Of a stretch of DNA of 64,000 nt, positions 53,502 through 62,856 are shown piece after piece. Source of the DNA: Verrucomicrobiaceae bacterium (lineage in GTDB: Bacteria > Verrucomicrobiota > Verrucomicrobiia > Verrucomicrobiales > Akkermansiaceae); the NCBI GenBank assembly GCA_027491155.1, contig JAIXWR010000034.1, positions 158,881 to 222,880 of the forward strand, given 5' to 3'. Under the pieces are notes generated by a model. The model did not search any database. It had not been told where the DNA came from and saw only the letters and a list, made by a program, of their open reading frames with translations. The position numbers were made by a program, and so were the translations under genes. The stretch's first letter is position 1, and every line of letters begins with the position of its first letter.

Positions 53502-54095
53502 ATGAACCACGGCCTTTTCATCGTCCTCGACGGCATCGACGGCACCGGCAAATCCACCCAGACACGCCTGCTGGCCGACTGGTTCCGCGAACAAGGCCGC
53601 GAGGTCGTCGCCAGCCGCGAACCCACCGACGGCCCTTGGGGCGCCAAGCTCCGCGCAACCGCCGCCACCGGCCGGCTTCCGGCCGAGGAGGAACTCGAGC
53701 TCCTCCTCCGCGACCGCCGCGACCATGTCGAGCAGCTCATCGCCCCGGCCCTCGCCGCGGGCAAGGTGGTCATCCTCGACCGCTACTACTTTTCCACCAT
53801 GGCCTACCAGGGCTCCCGCGGCATGGACCCCGCGGAGATCCGCCGCATGAACGAGGCCTTCGCGCCGGTGCCGGACCTGCTGTTCATCCTCGACCTCGAT
53901 GTCGACACGGCGCTCTCCCGCATCGGCGGCCGCGGCGACACGGCGAATGAATTCGAGAAGCACGAGTCGCTCTCGAAATGCCGCGAGGTCTTCATGACCC
54001 TCGCCGGCGAACCCTTCGTCCACGTCATCCCCACCGACCAGGGCCCGGAACACGTCCAGGCCCGGATCCGGGAAATCGCGGCGGGCCGGGTCTGA
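53502..54095 (+). CDS. tmk: Thymidylate kinase
   Basis: A 197-residue dTMP kinase, making dTDP from dTMP and ATP. The P-loop is DGIDGTGKST, the DRYYFSTMAYQG site matches the DRY motif of the family, and the Arg-containing lid is around RIGGRGDTANEFEKHE. The C-terminal VHVIPTDQGPEHVQARI completes the fold. Length is typical. It starts 11 bases after the tRNA repeat and is convergent with the pseudopilin gene. Confidence 0.94.
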   Translation: MNHGLFIVLDGIDGTGKSTQTRLLADWFREQGREVVASREPTDGPWGAKLRATAATGRLPAEEELELLLRDRRDHVEQLIAPALAAGKVVILDRYYFSTMAYQGSRGMDPAEIRRMNEAFAPVPDLLFILDLDVDTALSRIGGRGDTANEFEKHESLSKCREVFMTLAGEPFVHVIPTDQGPEHVQARIREIAAGRV

Positions 54096-54110
54096 CCCGC
54101 CACCGCCGGC

Positions 54111-54761
54111 TCATTCCATCCCGGCGTCCTCGCGCTCCTTCTCGGTCAAGAACCAGAAGGAGTTCTGCTTGAACTCGGATTCGATGATCAGCGTCTTGCC
54201 GGATCCGTCGAGCATCAGCGCCGCCACCTTGCCGTCGTAGCGGTCCGGGTCGGGCAGCTTGTTCTCGTCCAGCAAGCCGAAGCCGTTGTTCTTCGGGCCG
54301 TCGGCCAGCACCAGGATGCGCGAGGGATCGCGGAAGCTGACCATCCGCTTCGGGCCGTCGTCGCCCTCCGCCGTCTCGTAGCGGCCGCAGACGCGGGCAT
54401 TCCAGCCGTAGGAAACGGTGGCGTCGATCCGGTCGACATCGAAGTACTTGTCGCCCGGGCTCTTGAAGATCTGCAGCTTGCTCTTGTCGCGCACGTCGTC
54501 GATCAGCATGCCCCACCAGTAGAGATCCTGCGACTGGTCCTTCCACACCGGGAGCTGGCCCGCGTTGTCCTGGGTGTAGGCTTGGATCCGCACCCCGAGG
54601 TCGCGGACGACGTTGACGCTGCCCGCGAGGCGGGATTTCGCCAGCGCGCCCTTGGTCAGGGCGAAAATCATGCCCGCCAGTGCCGCGATGATCACGATGA
54701 CAACGAGCAGTTCCACCAGGGTGAAGCCCTTGGTCCGCTTTCCGATCCGTGGTTTTTTCAT
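54111..54761 (-). CDS. Type II secretion-like pseudopilin
   Basis: A 216-residue protein with a prepilin signal: KRTKGFTLVELLVVIVIIAA, where cleavage follows the Gly and the new N-terminal Phe is methylated. The rest has the DUF1559-like globular body with QAYTQDNAGQLP, YWWGMLIDDVRDKSKLQIF and ILVLADGPKNNGFGLLDENK. Many such proteins are made in Verrucomicrobiota and Planctomycetota; they are pseudopilins or of unknown role. It is convergent with tmk with 15 bases between. Confidence 0.9.
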   Translation of the reverse strand: MKKPRIGKRTKGFTLVELLVVIVIIAALAGMIFALTKGALAKSRLAGSVNVVRDLGVRIQAYTQDNAGQLPVWKDQSQDLYWWGMLIDDVRDKSKLQIFKSPGDKYFDVDRIDATVSYGWNARVCGRYETAEGDDGPKRMVSFRDPSRILVLADGPKNNGFGLLDENKLPDPDRYDGKVAALMLDGSGKTLIIESEFKQNSFWFLTEKEREDAGME

Positions 54762-54906
54762 AAGTGAAGTCGTGGTTTTTTCCCGGCCCTGTCCGCGGAC
54801 AGCGACCCTGTGCCTTGCGCAAAGGCATCAGTTCCCCGGCGCGATTCAACCCGAAATCCACCCATCGCCGGAATATCCGCGGATTCCCCGGGGCGGCTGG
54901 GGGAAA

Positions 54907-55626
54907 TCACCACGCGAAAACCACCGGCGGCACCACGATCTTCACGCCGCCGCCTTCGCGCTGCTCGCTCTCTTCCAGCGCGGTGACCACCCCGTTCTCG
55001 AACTCGACCACCGTCTTGCCCCGCTCTTCCTGGGTGACATGGGAAAGCTGGCGGTAAATCTGCCCGGAGATCGGATCGCGCACGGTGGTGTAGTGGGACA
55101 CCTGCTCGTAGTCGATGTATTCCCAGCGGCCGGTCTGCCCCTTTTCGGTCTGCTTGACCTGGGTCTTGGTCGGCGTGCCGCGCGCCTTGTCGACCTCCTC
55201 CGGGGTCATCCCGATCGCCACCTGCTTCTCGTCGATCAAGGCCTGCACCTCGATCTGCCGGGCGTGGAGCTTTTTCAGGTTCTCGACGAAATTCGGATCC
55301 TTCGAAGCGAAGGCATGCGGTCCCACCCAGCCGGAAATCCCGTGCTTGGTCCCCTTGCCGCGGACCTTGTAGGCCCGCTCGGTCATCGCCTCCAGCACCA
55401 CCACCTGGTCGGCGGCCAGGGCGCCCAGCTTGTTCTTGCCGTTCTTGTCGGAAAACACCGTCGCTTCCTTGATCACCCGGAGCTCGATCGGGGTCTTCAC
55501 ATGCTCCGCCAGATGGATCACGTCCGGATCGCGGTCGATCAGCGATTTGCGCTCCGGCCGCCGGGTCTGGGCCGACACCGGCAGGAACAAGGCGAGCAAG
55601 AGGGCGGAAACCAGGGCGGTTTTCAT
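54907..55626 (-). CDS. Secreted protein with SH3-like and BamE/SmpA-like parts
   Basis: A 239-residue protein with a signal peptide (MKTALVSALLLALFLPVSA). Residues about 50-110 resemble an SH3 domain (VVLEAMTERAYKVRGKGTKH). Residues about 135-175 have the BamE/SmpA-like pattern IGMTPEEVDKARGTPTKTQV, followed by WEYIDYEQVSHYTTV. The C-terminal VVEFENGVVTALEESE continues the strand pattern. No catalytic residues; likely an envelope structural or assembly factor. The start ATG 55626 gives the signal; 55635 adds three residues. Confidence 0.8.
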   Translation of the reverse strand: MKTALVSALLLALFLPVSAQTRRPERKSLIDRDPDVIHLAEHVKTPIELRVIKEATVFSDKNGKNKLGALAADQVVVLEAMTERAYKVRGKGTKHGISGWVGPHAFASKDPNFVENLKKLHARQIEVQALIDEKQVAIGMTPEEVDKARGTPTKTQVKQTEKGQTGRWEYIDYEQVSHYTTVRDPISGQIYRQLSHVTQEERGKTVVEFENGVVTALEESEQREGGGVKIVVPPVVFAW

Positions 55627-55781
55627 AAGGGGCAAGGTAGCGGATCCCGGAGCGAAAGGAAGCTCCGGTTTTGCTCCGACGATCCCCGCCCGCGGCTTAT
55701 TCGCCGAAATCTGACGGGTTGACGGGAAATTTCCGCGGAGAAGAATTCTGCATGGAGGCCGTAAACCGGCCTGATCCCCGG

Positions 55782-58700
55782 ATGAGCCGCCTATTCCGCA
55801 ACGCCCGGACCACCCTTCTTGCCCTCGCCGCCGCGTGGGCCCGGGCCGGCGCGGAAAGCCCGCCGGATTTCAACCGCGACATCCGGCCGCTGCTCTCCGA
55901 CCGCTGCTTCGCCTGCCACGGCTTCGACGCCAAGGCACGCGAGGCCGACCTCCGCCTCGATACCCCGGAAGGCGCCTTCGCGAAACGCGACGAAGGCAAG
56001 CCGGCCATCGTGCCGGGCGACCCCGCCGCCTCGCTCGCCTGGCAGCGGATCGTTTCGACCGATCCCGACGAGGTGATGCCGCCGTCCGACTCCCACCTGA
56101 AGCTCAACGACGCCGAAAAAGACCTCCTGAAGCGCTGGATCGAAGCCGGCGCGGTCTATCAGCCGCACTGGAGCCTCGTTCGCGTCGAAAAGCCCGCGGT
56201 CCCTGCCGGCGAGGCCCATCCGGTCGATGCCTTCATCGCCCGCCGCCTCGAAAAGGACGGCCTCAAGCTCGCCCCCGAAGCTCCGAAGACCAGCCTCATC
56301 CGCCGCCTCTCGCTCGACCTCCGCGGTCTCCCGCCCTCGCCGGAGGAAACCGCCGCCTTCCTCGCCGACCCCGCGCCCGACGCTTACGAAAAGCTCGTCG
56401 ACCGTTTCCTCGCCGATCCCGCCTACGGCGAACGCATGGCCTGGCCCTGGCTCGATGCCGCCCGCTATGCCGACTCGAACGGCTACCAGGGCGACGCCGA
56501 CCGCACGATGTGGCCGTGGCGCGACTGGGTCGTCTCCGCCTTCAATCGCAACCTCTCCTACGACCAGCTCACCGTCTGGCAGCTCGCCGGCGACCTCCTG
56601 CCGGACGCCACGCCCGAGCAGGTCCTCGCCACCGGCTTCCTCCGCAACCACCCGATCAACGGCGAAGGCGGCCGCATCCCCGAGGAGAACCGCGTCGATT
56701 ACGCCATGGACATGGTCGAGACCACCGGCACCGTCTGGATGGCCCTCACCCTGAACTGCTGCCGCTGCCACGACCACAAATACGACCCGCTCACCCAGCG
56801 CGACTACTACAGCCTCTACGCCTTCTTCAACCAGACCCCGGTCGACGGCAGCGGCGGCAATCCGCAGACCCCGCCGGTGCTCGCCGTGCCGACCGATGAA
56901 CAGCGCGTCCGGGAAAACGAACTCGTCCGCCAGCTCGCCGACACCGACTCGCAGCTCAAGGCCCGGGCCGAAGCCCTCGCCCCGGCCCAGCCGGCCTGGG
57001 AAGCCGCGGAACTCGCCCGCCACGGCGCCGATCCCTGGCAAGCGCTCGCCGTCGAATCGGTCGCCGGCGCCGAGGCCGCGGTCCTCGACGACCGCTCCGT
57101 CCTGACTTCCGGCCCCAACCCCGCCAACGCCACCTACACCGTCCGAGCCCCCGCCCCCGCCGGAGCGTTCACCGCCCTGAAACTCGAGGCCCTGCGCCAC
57201 CCCTCGATGACCCAAGGCGGCATCGCCCGCTCGGACAGCGGGAATTTCGTCCTCACCGGCATCGAGGTCACCCTCCACGCCCCCGGTGCCGCACCCCGCC
57301 GCCTCGCCATCGCCCGCGCCGAAGCCACCTACGAGCAAGGCGGCGTCTTCCTCGTGGCCGGCGCGCTCGACGAAAACCCGCAGACCGGCTGGGCGGTCTG
57401 GAACGGCAAATCCATCGACCGCGACCACGCCGCGATCTTCCACTTCCCCGAAGCCCTCGACGTGCCCGCCGGCGCGTCGCTCGAAATCATCCTCCGGCAC
57501 GATTCCCCCCACCCGAACCACAACCTCGGCCGCTTCCGTCTTTCCCTCACCGGCGATCCGTCGCCATCCCTGGCCGCTCCCGCCGATGCCCTCCTTCCGC
57601 TGCTCCGCATCCCCGCCGCCAGCCGCACGCCCGAGCAGCAGACCGCCGTCCGCGACGCCCACCGCCGCTCGGATCCTGATTTCGTCCGTCTCACCACCGC
57701 CCGCGCCGGCTTCGACGGATCCTTGAAATCCCTGCGCCAGAGCTTGCCGAAGGTGATGGTCATGGCCAACCGCAAGGAGCGCCGGAAGACCCACGTCCTC
57801 GCCATCGGCGCCTACGACAAGCCGCTCGAAGAGGTCCCGCCGGCCACCCCGCCCATCCTTCCGCCGCTGCCGAAAACCGACAGCCCTCCGAACCGCCTCG
57901 ACCTCGCCCGCTGGCTCGTCTCCCGCGACCATCCTCTAACAGCCCGCGTCACCGTGAACCGCTTCTGGCAGGAATTCTTCGGCATCGGCCTGATCAAGAC
58001 GCCCGAGGACTTCGGCGTGCAGAGCGAGGTCCCGGTCCACCCGGAGCTGCTCGATTTCCTCGCGGCCGACTTCATGGACCGCGGCTGGGACGTGAAACAG
58101 CTCGTCCGCAGCATCGTCACCAGCCGCGTTTACAAGCAATCGTCGCGGGTCACCCCCGAGCTGTTAGAAAAAGATCCCGCCAACCGCCTGCTCGCCCGCG
58201 GCCCGCGCTTCCGGCTGCCCGCATTCATGATCCGCGACCAGTCGCTCGCCGCCAGCGGCCTGCTCGTCACCCGACAAGGCGGCCCGCCCGTGAAGCCCTA
58301 CTCGCCCGAAAACCTCTGGCCCGACGCCACCTTCGGCAAGGTCAAGTATGTCCGCGACAAGGGAGAATCCCTCCACCGCCGCAGCCTCTACACCTTCTGG
58401 CGCCGCATCAGCATGCCGCCGATGTTCTTCGACAATGCCAAGCGCGAGGTCTGCACCGTCAACCCCGCCCGCACCAACACCCCCCTCCACGCCCTCGCCA
58501 CCCTCAACGACACCACCTACGTCGAAGCCGCCCGCCTGCTCGCCGCCCGGGCTGTTAGAGAAAGCTCCGCCGACCCCGCCGCCGCCCTGGCACGGGCCTT
58601 CCAGCTCGTCCTCGCCCGCCCGCCGGACGATGCCGAAAAGACCATCCTCCTCGAGACCCACCGCACCGCCCGCGAGTCCTTCGCCGCCGATCCCGCCTCC

Positions 58701-58826
58701 GCCAAGGCCTTCCTTTCCAACGGCGAAGCCCCCGCCGACACGGCGCTCGATCCCGTCGACCACGCCGCCCTCGCCTCGGTCTGCCTTTCCCTCCTCAACA
58801 CCGACGAAGCCCTCACCAAGGAGTAG
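55782..58826 (+). CDS. PSCyt1/DUF1549/DUF1553 domain protein
   Basis: A 1014-residue exported protein: a signal-like N-terminus (RTTLLALAAAWARAGA), a cytochrome c-type domain with CFACHGFDAKAREADLRLDT, a DUF1549 domain (RLSLDLRGLPPSPEETAAFL, then RYADSNGYQGDADRTMWPWR), a second CxxCH (CCRCHDHKYDPLTQRDYYSL), a jelly-roll-like middle and a DUF1553 domain with HPLTARVTVNRFWQEFFGIG. Two CxxCH motifs suggest covalent heme. The family is abundant in Planctomycetota and Verrucomicrobiota and is linked to polysaccharide use; the reaction is unknown. It is two bases upstream of its DUF1501 partner. An alternative ATG at 55752 would add ten residues. Confidence 0.92.
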   Translation: MSRLFRNARTTLLALAAAWARAGAESPPDFNRDIRPLLSDRCFACHGFDAKAREADLRLDTPEGAFAKRDEGKPAIVPGDPAASLAWQRIVSTDPDEVMPPSDSHLKLNDAEKDLLKRWIEAGAVYQPHWSLVRVEKPAVPAGEAHPVDAFIARRLEKDGLKLAPEAPKTSLIRRLSLDLRGLPPSPEETAAFLADPAPDAYEKLVDRFLADPAYGERMAWPWLDAARYADSNGYQGDADRTMWPWRDWVVSAFNRNLSYDQLTVWQLAGDLLPDATPEQVLATGFLRNHPINGEGGRIPEENRVDYAMDMVETTGTVWMALTLNCCRCHDHKYDPLTQRDYYSLYAFFNQTPVDGSGGNPQTPPVLAVPTDEQRVRENELVRQLADTDSQLKARAEALAPAQPAWEAAELARHGADPWQALAVESVAGAEAAVLDDRSVLTSGPNPANATYTVRAPAPAGAFTALKLEALRHPSMTQGGIARSDSGNFVLTGIEVTLHAPGAAPRRLAIARAEATYEQGGVFLVAGALDENPQTGWAVWNGKSIDRDHAAIFHFPEALDVPAGASLEIILRHDSPHPNHNLGRFRLSLTGDPSPSLAAPADALLPLLRIPAASRTPEQQTAVRDAHRRSDPDFVRLTTARAGFDGSLKSLRQSLPKVMVMANRKERRKTHVLAIGAYDKPLEEVPPATPPILPPLPKTDSPPNRLDLARWLVSRDHPLTARVTVNRFWQEFFGIGLIKTPEDFGVQSEVPVHPELLDFLAADFMDRGWDVKQLVRSIVTSRVYKQSSRVTPELLEKDPANRLLARGPRFRLPAFMIRDQSLAASGLLVTRQGGPPVKPYSPENLWPDATFGKVKYVRDKGESLHRRSLYTFWRRISMPPMFFDNAKREVCTVNPARTNTPLHALATLNDTTYVEAARLLAARAVRESSADPAAALARAFQLVLARPPDDAEKTILLETHRTARESFAADPASAKAFLSNGEAPADTALDPVDHAALASVCLSLLNTDEALTKE

Positions 58827-58828
58827 CC

Positions 58829-60268
58829 ATGGACCCGCTCACCGAACGCCAGCTCCTCGTCAACCGCCGCCACTTCTTCGGCAAGTCCGCCACCGGCATT
58901 GGCATGGCCGCGCTGGCCTCGATGCTCGGCGAGGATGCCTTCGGCGCGGAACCCACGCTGCTTACCCAGATCGCCCCCAAGGCCAAGCGGGTGATCTATC
59001 TTTTCCAGAACGGCGGTCCCAGCCACGTCGAGCTCTTCGACCACAAGCCGGAGCTCGCCAAGCGCCACGGCAAACCCGTCCCCGAAAGCTTCGTCGCCGG
59101 CAAGCGATTCAGCACGATGACCGCCAATGCCAGCGCCCAGAAGCTGCTGGCCCCGCTCGAACCCTTCAAGCAACACGGCCAAAGCGGTGCCACCGTCAGC
59201 TCGCTGATGCCCTACACCGCGGGCATCGCCGACGACCTCTGCTTCGTGAAAAGCATGTTCACCGAGCAGGTGAACCACGCTCCCGCCATCAACTTCTTCC
59301 TCAGCGGCAACCCGCTCCCCGGCCGCCCGACCATCGGCTCCTGGCTCTCCTACGGCCTCGGCACGCTGAATGAAAACCTGCCGACCTTCGTCGCCATGAC
59401 CTCGGTCAGCAAGGGCACGAGCTGCGGCCAGATCTTCTACGACTTCTACTGGGGCTCCGGCTTCCTGCCCTCCCGCCACCAGGGCGTGAAGCTCCACCCC
59501 GGCAGCGATCCCGTCCTCTACCTCAACAACCCGCAAGGCGTCAGCCCCGCGCTGCGTCGGAACATGCTCGATGGCATCGCCCGCCTCAACCAGCGCAAGC
59601 TCGAAGACTTCGGCGACCCCGAGATCGCCACCCGCATCGCCCAGTATGAAATGGCCTACCGCATGCAAACCAGCGTGCCCGAACTCGCCGACATCTCCGG
59701 CGAACCGAAGGAGGTGCTCGACATGTACGGCCCGCAGGTCCACGAGCCCGGCACCTACGCCCGCAACTGCCTGCTCGCCCGCCGCCTGATCGAGCGCGGC
59801 ACCCGCTTCGTCCAGCTCATGCACGCCGGCTGGGACCAGCACAACAGCCTGACCACCGAGCTCTACACCCAGTGCAAGGACACCGACCAGCCGAGCGCCG
59901 CACTGGTCCGCGACCTGAAGATGCGCGGGCTGTTGGAAGACACACTCGTCATCTGGGGCGGCGAATTCGGCCGCACGCCCTTCATCCAGGGCAACTTCGA
60001 CGACCGCCCGCGCTGGGGCCGCGACCATCATCCCTACGCCTTCACCGTCTGGATGGCCGGCGGCGGCGTGAAGCCCGGCATCACCCACGGCGCGACCGAC
60101 GAACTCGGCTTCAACGTCGCCAGGGACGGCGTCCACGTCCACGACTTCCAGGCCACCCTGCTCCACCTGTTAGGCATCGACCACGAGAAGCTCACCTTCA
60201 AGTTCCAGGGCCGCCACTTCCGCCTCACCGACGTCCACGGCCACGTCGTGAAGCCGATCCTCGCCTGA
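58829..60268 (+). CDS. DUF1501 family protein with Tat signal
   Basis: A 479-residue protein with a Tat signal (NRRHFFGKSATGIGMAALAS) and the complete DUF1501 fold: [61 protein letters not shown] and TDELGF. The domain is related to alkaline phosphatase/sulfatase folds, but nucleophile chemistry is not established. It follows the DUF1549/1553 gene by two bases, as almost always, so the two products probably act together outside the cytoplasm. The fragment at 1-479 is its paralogue. Confidence 0.94.
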   Translation: MDPLTERQLLVNRRHFFGKSATGIGMAALASMLGEDAFGAEPTLLTQIAPKAKRVIYLFQNGGPSHVELFDHKPELAKRHGKPVPESFVAGKRFSTMTANASAQKLLAPLEPFKQHGQSGATVSSLMPYTAGIADDLCFVKSMFTEQVNHAPAINFFLSGNPLPGRPTIGSWLSYGLGTLNENLPTFVAMTSVSKGTSCGQIFYDFYWGSGFLPSRHQGVKLHPGSDPVLYLNNPQGVSPALRRNMLDGIARLNQRKLEDFGDPEIATRIAQYEMAYRMQTSVPELADISGEPKEVLDMYGPQVHEPGTYARNCLLARRLIERGTRFVQLMHAGWDQHNSLTTELYTQCKDTDQPSAALVRDLKMRGLLEDTLVIWGGEFGRTPFIQGNFDDRPRWGRDHHPYAFTVWMAGGGVKPGITHGATDELGFNVARDGVHVHDFQATLLHLLGIDHEKLTFKFQGRHFRLTDVHGHVVKPILA

Positions 60269-60276
60269 CCTTTACC

Positions 60277-60310
60277 GGGACCGCGGATCTTTAGTCCGCA
60301 GAACGGTCCC
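60277..60310. repeat. Single nested-hairpin repeat copy
   Basis: GGGACCG (60277-60283) pairs with CGGTCCC (60304-60310) and encloses an inner stem GCGGA/TCCGC. The sequence is related to the 37761-37832 element, sharing the GGACCGCGGA and AGTCCGC parts. It lies ten bases after the DUF1501 stop. The following 247 bases up to 60557 hold no feature that I can see. Confidence 0.6.
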
Positions 60311-60557
60311 ACGAAACCGTTCTCTCCCTTGCGCTGGAACCAACCAACCCGGCTGCCTGTCACCTGATCTCAAACGCGAAGTTCAGAACAACGAAAGGGA
60401 CGAAACGAACGAAAGTTGGGGAGTTGGAAGAATCCATCTCGTGGATGGATACCTGGATTTTGAAGATCCCGCTGCTATTGTTCACGGTGAACAGCAGGCT
60501 CCTGTCGGCGCGCTCATGAGTTGCCATCCAGAACCACTGGGGCTTCACGAACAGGTG

Positions 60558-60998
60558 CTAACGTCCGTCGCCCCGAACTGCTTTTTTCATCGGCAGAAAG
60601 TCAGGTTGCACCTGAATACCACTGGTCACGTATTCCGTGCTCTCAATAAGATCCGGCGGGACCACCACGTCCTCGTATCCTTCGGCCGAAAGTGTAAACC
60701 GATACTCTTCAGCACGCCCTCTGCCCACCCACACGATCCTCGTCACTCCTGCTTCGGTTCCGAGGCTCACCCGAACAAGGCTTTGCTTCTCCGGGTCCCC
60801 GGCCGAGGATTCGAAGTCCGGATGGTCCGGGTAGAGAATTCTGGTAACAGGGACCGGGATCCGGGTCTCCTCGTCGATGGTGTTGACCTCGATGATGTGA
60901 AGCACCCTCGCATCAACCGGTGAGCGAGCGACCCGCGCACCAATGCTCGCGATCACGCAGCCCGCCGCAAATCCCAGCACGATTCCCTTCCAATTCAT
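60558..60998 (-). CDS. Hypothetical membrane-anchored protein
   Basis: A 146-residue protein with an N-terminal hydrophobic anchor (MNWKGIVLGFAAGCVIASIG). The rest has beta-rich stretches: VLHIIEVNTIDEETRIPVPV, VSLGTEAGVTRIVWVGRGRA and YRFTLSAEGYEDVVVPPDLI, the last two like the carboxypeptidase-regulatory or PEGA-type beta-sandwich that often follows a transmembrane segment. Codon use is less GC-biased than in the neighbours. It is next to another small membrane-anchored gene in the same direction. Confidence 0.65.
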   Translation of the reverse strand: MNWKGIVLGFAAGCVIASIGARVARSPVDARVLHIIEVNTIDEETRIPVPVTRILYPDHPDFESSAGDPEKQSLVRVSLGTEAGVTRIVWVGRGRAEEYRFTLSAEGYEDVVVPPDLIESTEYVTSGIQVQPDFLPMKKAVRGDGR

Positions 60999-61139
60999 CT
61001 GCCGCGAATCATGCATTCCAGACACTTCGACGCAAGACGGGAGCCAACGGCAGCAACCCACGTCGGCAACCCACGCCGGGCGGATAATGTTAGATGCAGG
61101 TTTTCATGACAGGCATTCTTTTTTCACGACCGGCCGGTC

Positions 61140-61640
61140 TTACCTCTTCCAAGTAGGCTCCAGCGAGCGGTCCGACCGACCATCGAATGCCTCCAGGAAG
61201 TATTCGGATTTGAAGCCTTCAAGCGAATCGGGCTGCCCCCTCATCCCGACGACCATCGCGCCGATGCAGAAATGGAAGTCCGAGTAGTACCAGGACCCGT
61301 CCGACGCCCTTGCGACAAAGAGATCGTGAATCCTCTCATCCTCCTTGTAACATCGGTTGCGGAACATCAGCCAGGATCCGTCCGCGCAAACAATCGTGTC
61401 CCCGGTCAGCCACTCCTCTTCGCCGGACGTGTCGAAGTATCCCCTTGGTTCAGGCTCCTTCCCCAATCGATCGATGAAGTAATCCGGATCCTTGAGGTCG
61501 GCCTCGATTTCCGCCACCGCCCGATCTTTCCACGCGCGGCGGTAGTCCGAGTGATGCCTGTCCTTCGCTCCGCCGCCGCGGATCGCTACAGCGGCGGCGA
61601 TCAAGGCGATCAGGATGACAACGGCGACTCCTCTCTTCAC
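61140..61640 (-). CDS. Hypothetical membrane-anchored protein
   Basis: A 166-residue protein with an N-terminal helix (VKRGVAVVILIALIAAAVAI) and a mixed body containing DYRRAWKDRAVAEIEADLKD, GYFDTSGEEEWLTGD and YYSDFHFCIGAMVVG. No family is recognised. The start is unclear: GTG at 61640 is chosen; a TTG at 61655 adds five residues. Its codon use is less GC-biased than that of most genes in the window. The 204 bases before the ThuA-like gene show nothing else clear. Confidence 0.6.
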   Translation of the reverse strand: MKRGVAVVILIALIAAAVAIRGGGAKDRHHSDYRRAWKDRAVAEIEADLKDPDYFIDRLGKEPEPRGYFDTSGEEEWLTGDTIVCADGSWLMFRNRCYKEDERIHDLFVARASDGSWYYSDFHFCIGAMVVGMRGQPDSLEGFKSEYFLEAFDGRSDRSLEPTWKR

Positions 61641-61844
61641 GGCAATGCCACCCAAACATGATTTCCCTCTTCAGGCCAGAAAACAGCGTCCCCGACTCAT
61701 CCGTCTCATCCGCGTTGGAACGAAGCATTTCCCCGCCGGCTCCGGTTCGGTAGCTCCCCGGAACAAAAGGCAAGCCCGCCCCTACCCCCAAACCTTGAAA
61801 GACCCCGCCAATCCGCGCGTTCCATGGGACGATTCCCGTTCCCC

Positions 61845-62726
61845 ATGAAAACCACTCTCTTCGCCTCGCTCGCCCTCCTTCCGCTTCTCTCCTTCGCGCA
61901 GGAGGCCAAGCTCAAGGTCCTGATCCTCGACGGCCAGAACAACCACGACTGGAAATCCACCACGCCGGTGCTCAAGGAAGCGCTGGAGTCGAGCGGCGTG
62001 TTCACCGTCGCCGTCAGCACCTCGCCGCCGGCCAAGGCGAAGCCCGAGGATTGGGCGGCGTGGAAGCCGGACTTCGCCGCCTACGACGCGGTGCTCAGCA
62101 ACTACAACGGCCAGATGTGGCCGGAACCGGTGCAGCAGGCCTTCGTGAAATACATGCAGGACGGCGGCGGCTTCGTCTGCGTCCACGCGGCGAACAATTC
62201 CTTCGGCCAGTGGGAGGAATACAACAAGATGATCGGCGTCGGCGGCTGGGGCGGCCGCAAGCTCGGCAAGGACGGCGCCTGGCTCCACGCGGTCGACGGC
62301 AAGATCGTCCGCGACACCACCAGCACCGGCGGGGCCGGCAGCCACGGCCCGCGCACGCCCTTCCTGGTCGAACACATCGACACCGAACACCCGATCACCA
62401 AGGGCCTGCCCGCCAAATGGCTCCACGCCAAGGACGAGCTCTACTGCAAGCTCTGCGGCCCCGCCGAGCACACGGAAGTCCAGGCCACCGCGCTGTCGCC
62501 GCAGACCAACCGGCACGAACCGATGCTCCTCACCATCACCTACGGCAAGGGCCGGGTCTTCCACACCCCGATGGGCCACGATGTCGAGGCGATGCGCTGC
62601 CGCGGCTTCTACGAGCTGATCCAACGCGGCACCGAGTGGTCGGTCGACGGCAAGGTCGAGCGCACCGCCGAAGTCCCCGCCGACTTCCCGACCGCCGACA
62701 AGGTCGTGACCGTTCCTGCTCCTTGA
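61845..62726 (+). CDS. ThuA-like domain protein, secreted
   Basis: A 293-residue protein with a signal peptide (MKTTLFASLALLPLLSFAQ) and a ThuA domain: KVLILDGQNNHDWKSTTPVL, YDAVLSNYNGQMWPEPVQQA, GGGFVCVHAANNSF and HTPMGHDVEAMRCRGF. ThuA proteins have a class I amidotransferase-like fold without the catalytic Cys and are linked to trehalose or other sugar uptake. The related secreted proteins of this phylum usually sit with DUF1080 and cytochrome-like genes. ATG 61845 gives the signal peptide; the ATG at 61824 would add seven residues. Confidence 0.9.
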   Translation: MKTTLFASLALLPLLSFAQEAKLKVLILDGQNNHDWKSTTPVLKEALESSGVFTVAVSTSPPAKAKPEDWAAWKPDFAAYDAVLSNYNGQMWPEPVQQAFVKYMQDGGGFVCVHAANNSFGQWEEYNKMIGVGGWGGRKLGKDGAWLHAVDGKIVRDTTSTGGAGSHGPRTPFLVEHIDTEHPITKGLPAKWLHAKDELYCKLCGPAEHTEVQATALSPQTNRHEPMLLTITYGKGRVFHTPMGHDVEAMRCRGFYELIQRGTEWSVDGKVERTAEVPADFPTADKVVTVPAP

Positions 62727-62741
62727 AGAGCGGAGAGAAGC

Positions 62742-62829
62742 GAGAGGCGAGCAGGGAGACGCGAGACGCGAGCAAGAGGCGCTTGAGCTGATCTCCGAGC
62801 CTCAAAAGCGCTCTCCCTTCTCGCCTCTC
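62742..62829. repeat. Inverted repeat GAGAGGCGAG/CTCGCCTCTC with GAGACGC repeats
   Basis: Ten-base arms (62742-62751 and 62820-62829) flank GCGAGACGC-type direct repeats and a GAGGCGCTTGAG segment partly mirrored by CTCAAAAGCGCTC. The gap lies between two co-directional genes. It may terminate or stabilise the ThuA message, but there is no T run. Confidence 0.5.
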
Positions 62830-62856
62830 CCTGCAGCTCTCTTCCATGCTCCCCGC

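Noticed and set aside
53387..53773. Minus-strand frame ending in a KHTRLDSNQ-like tail over the tRNA-Arg
   Set aside because: The tail is the translated tRNA gene and its duplicate; this is a familiar false protein.
60360..60548. Small minus-strand frame after the DUF1501 gene
   Set aside because: No motif, no ribosome site, low-complexity Phe/Val tail; it looks like decayed intergenic DNA.
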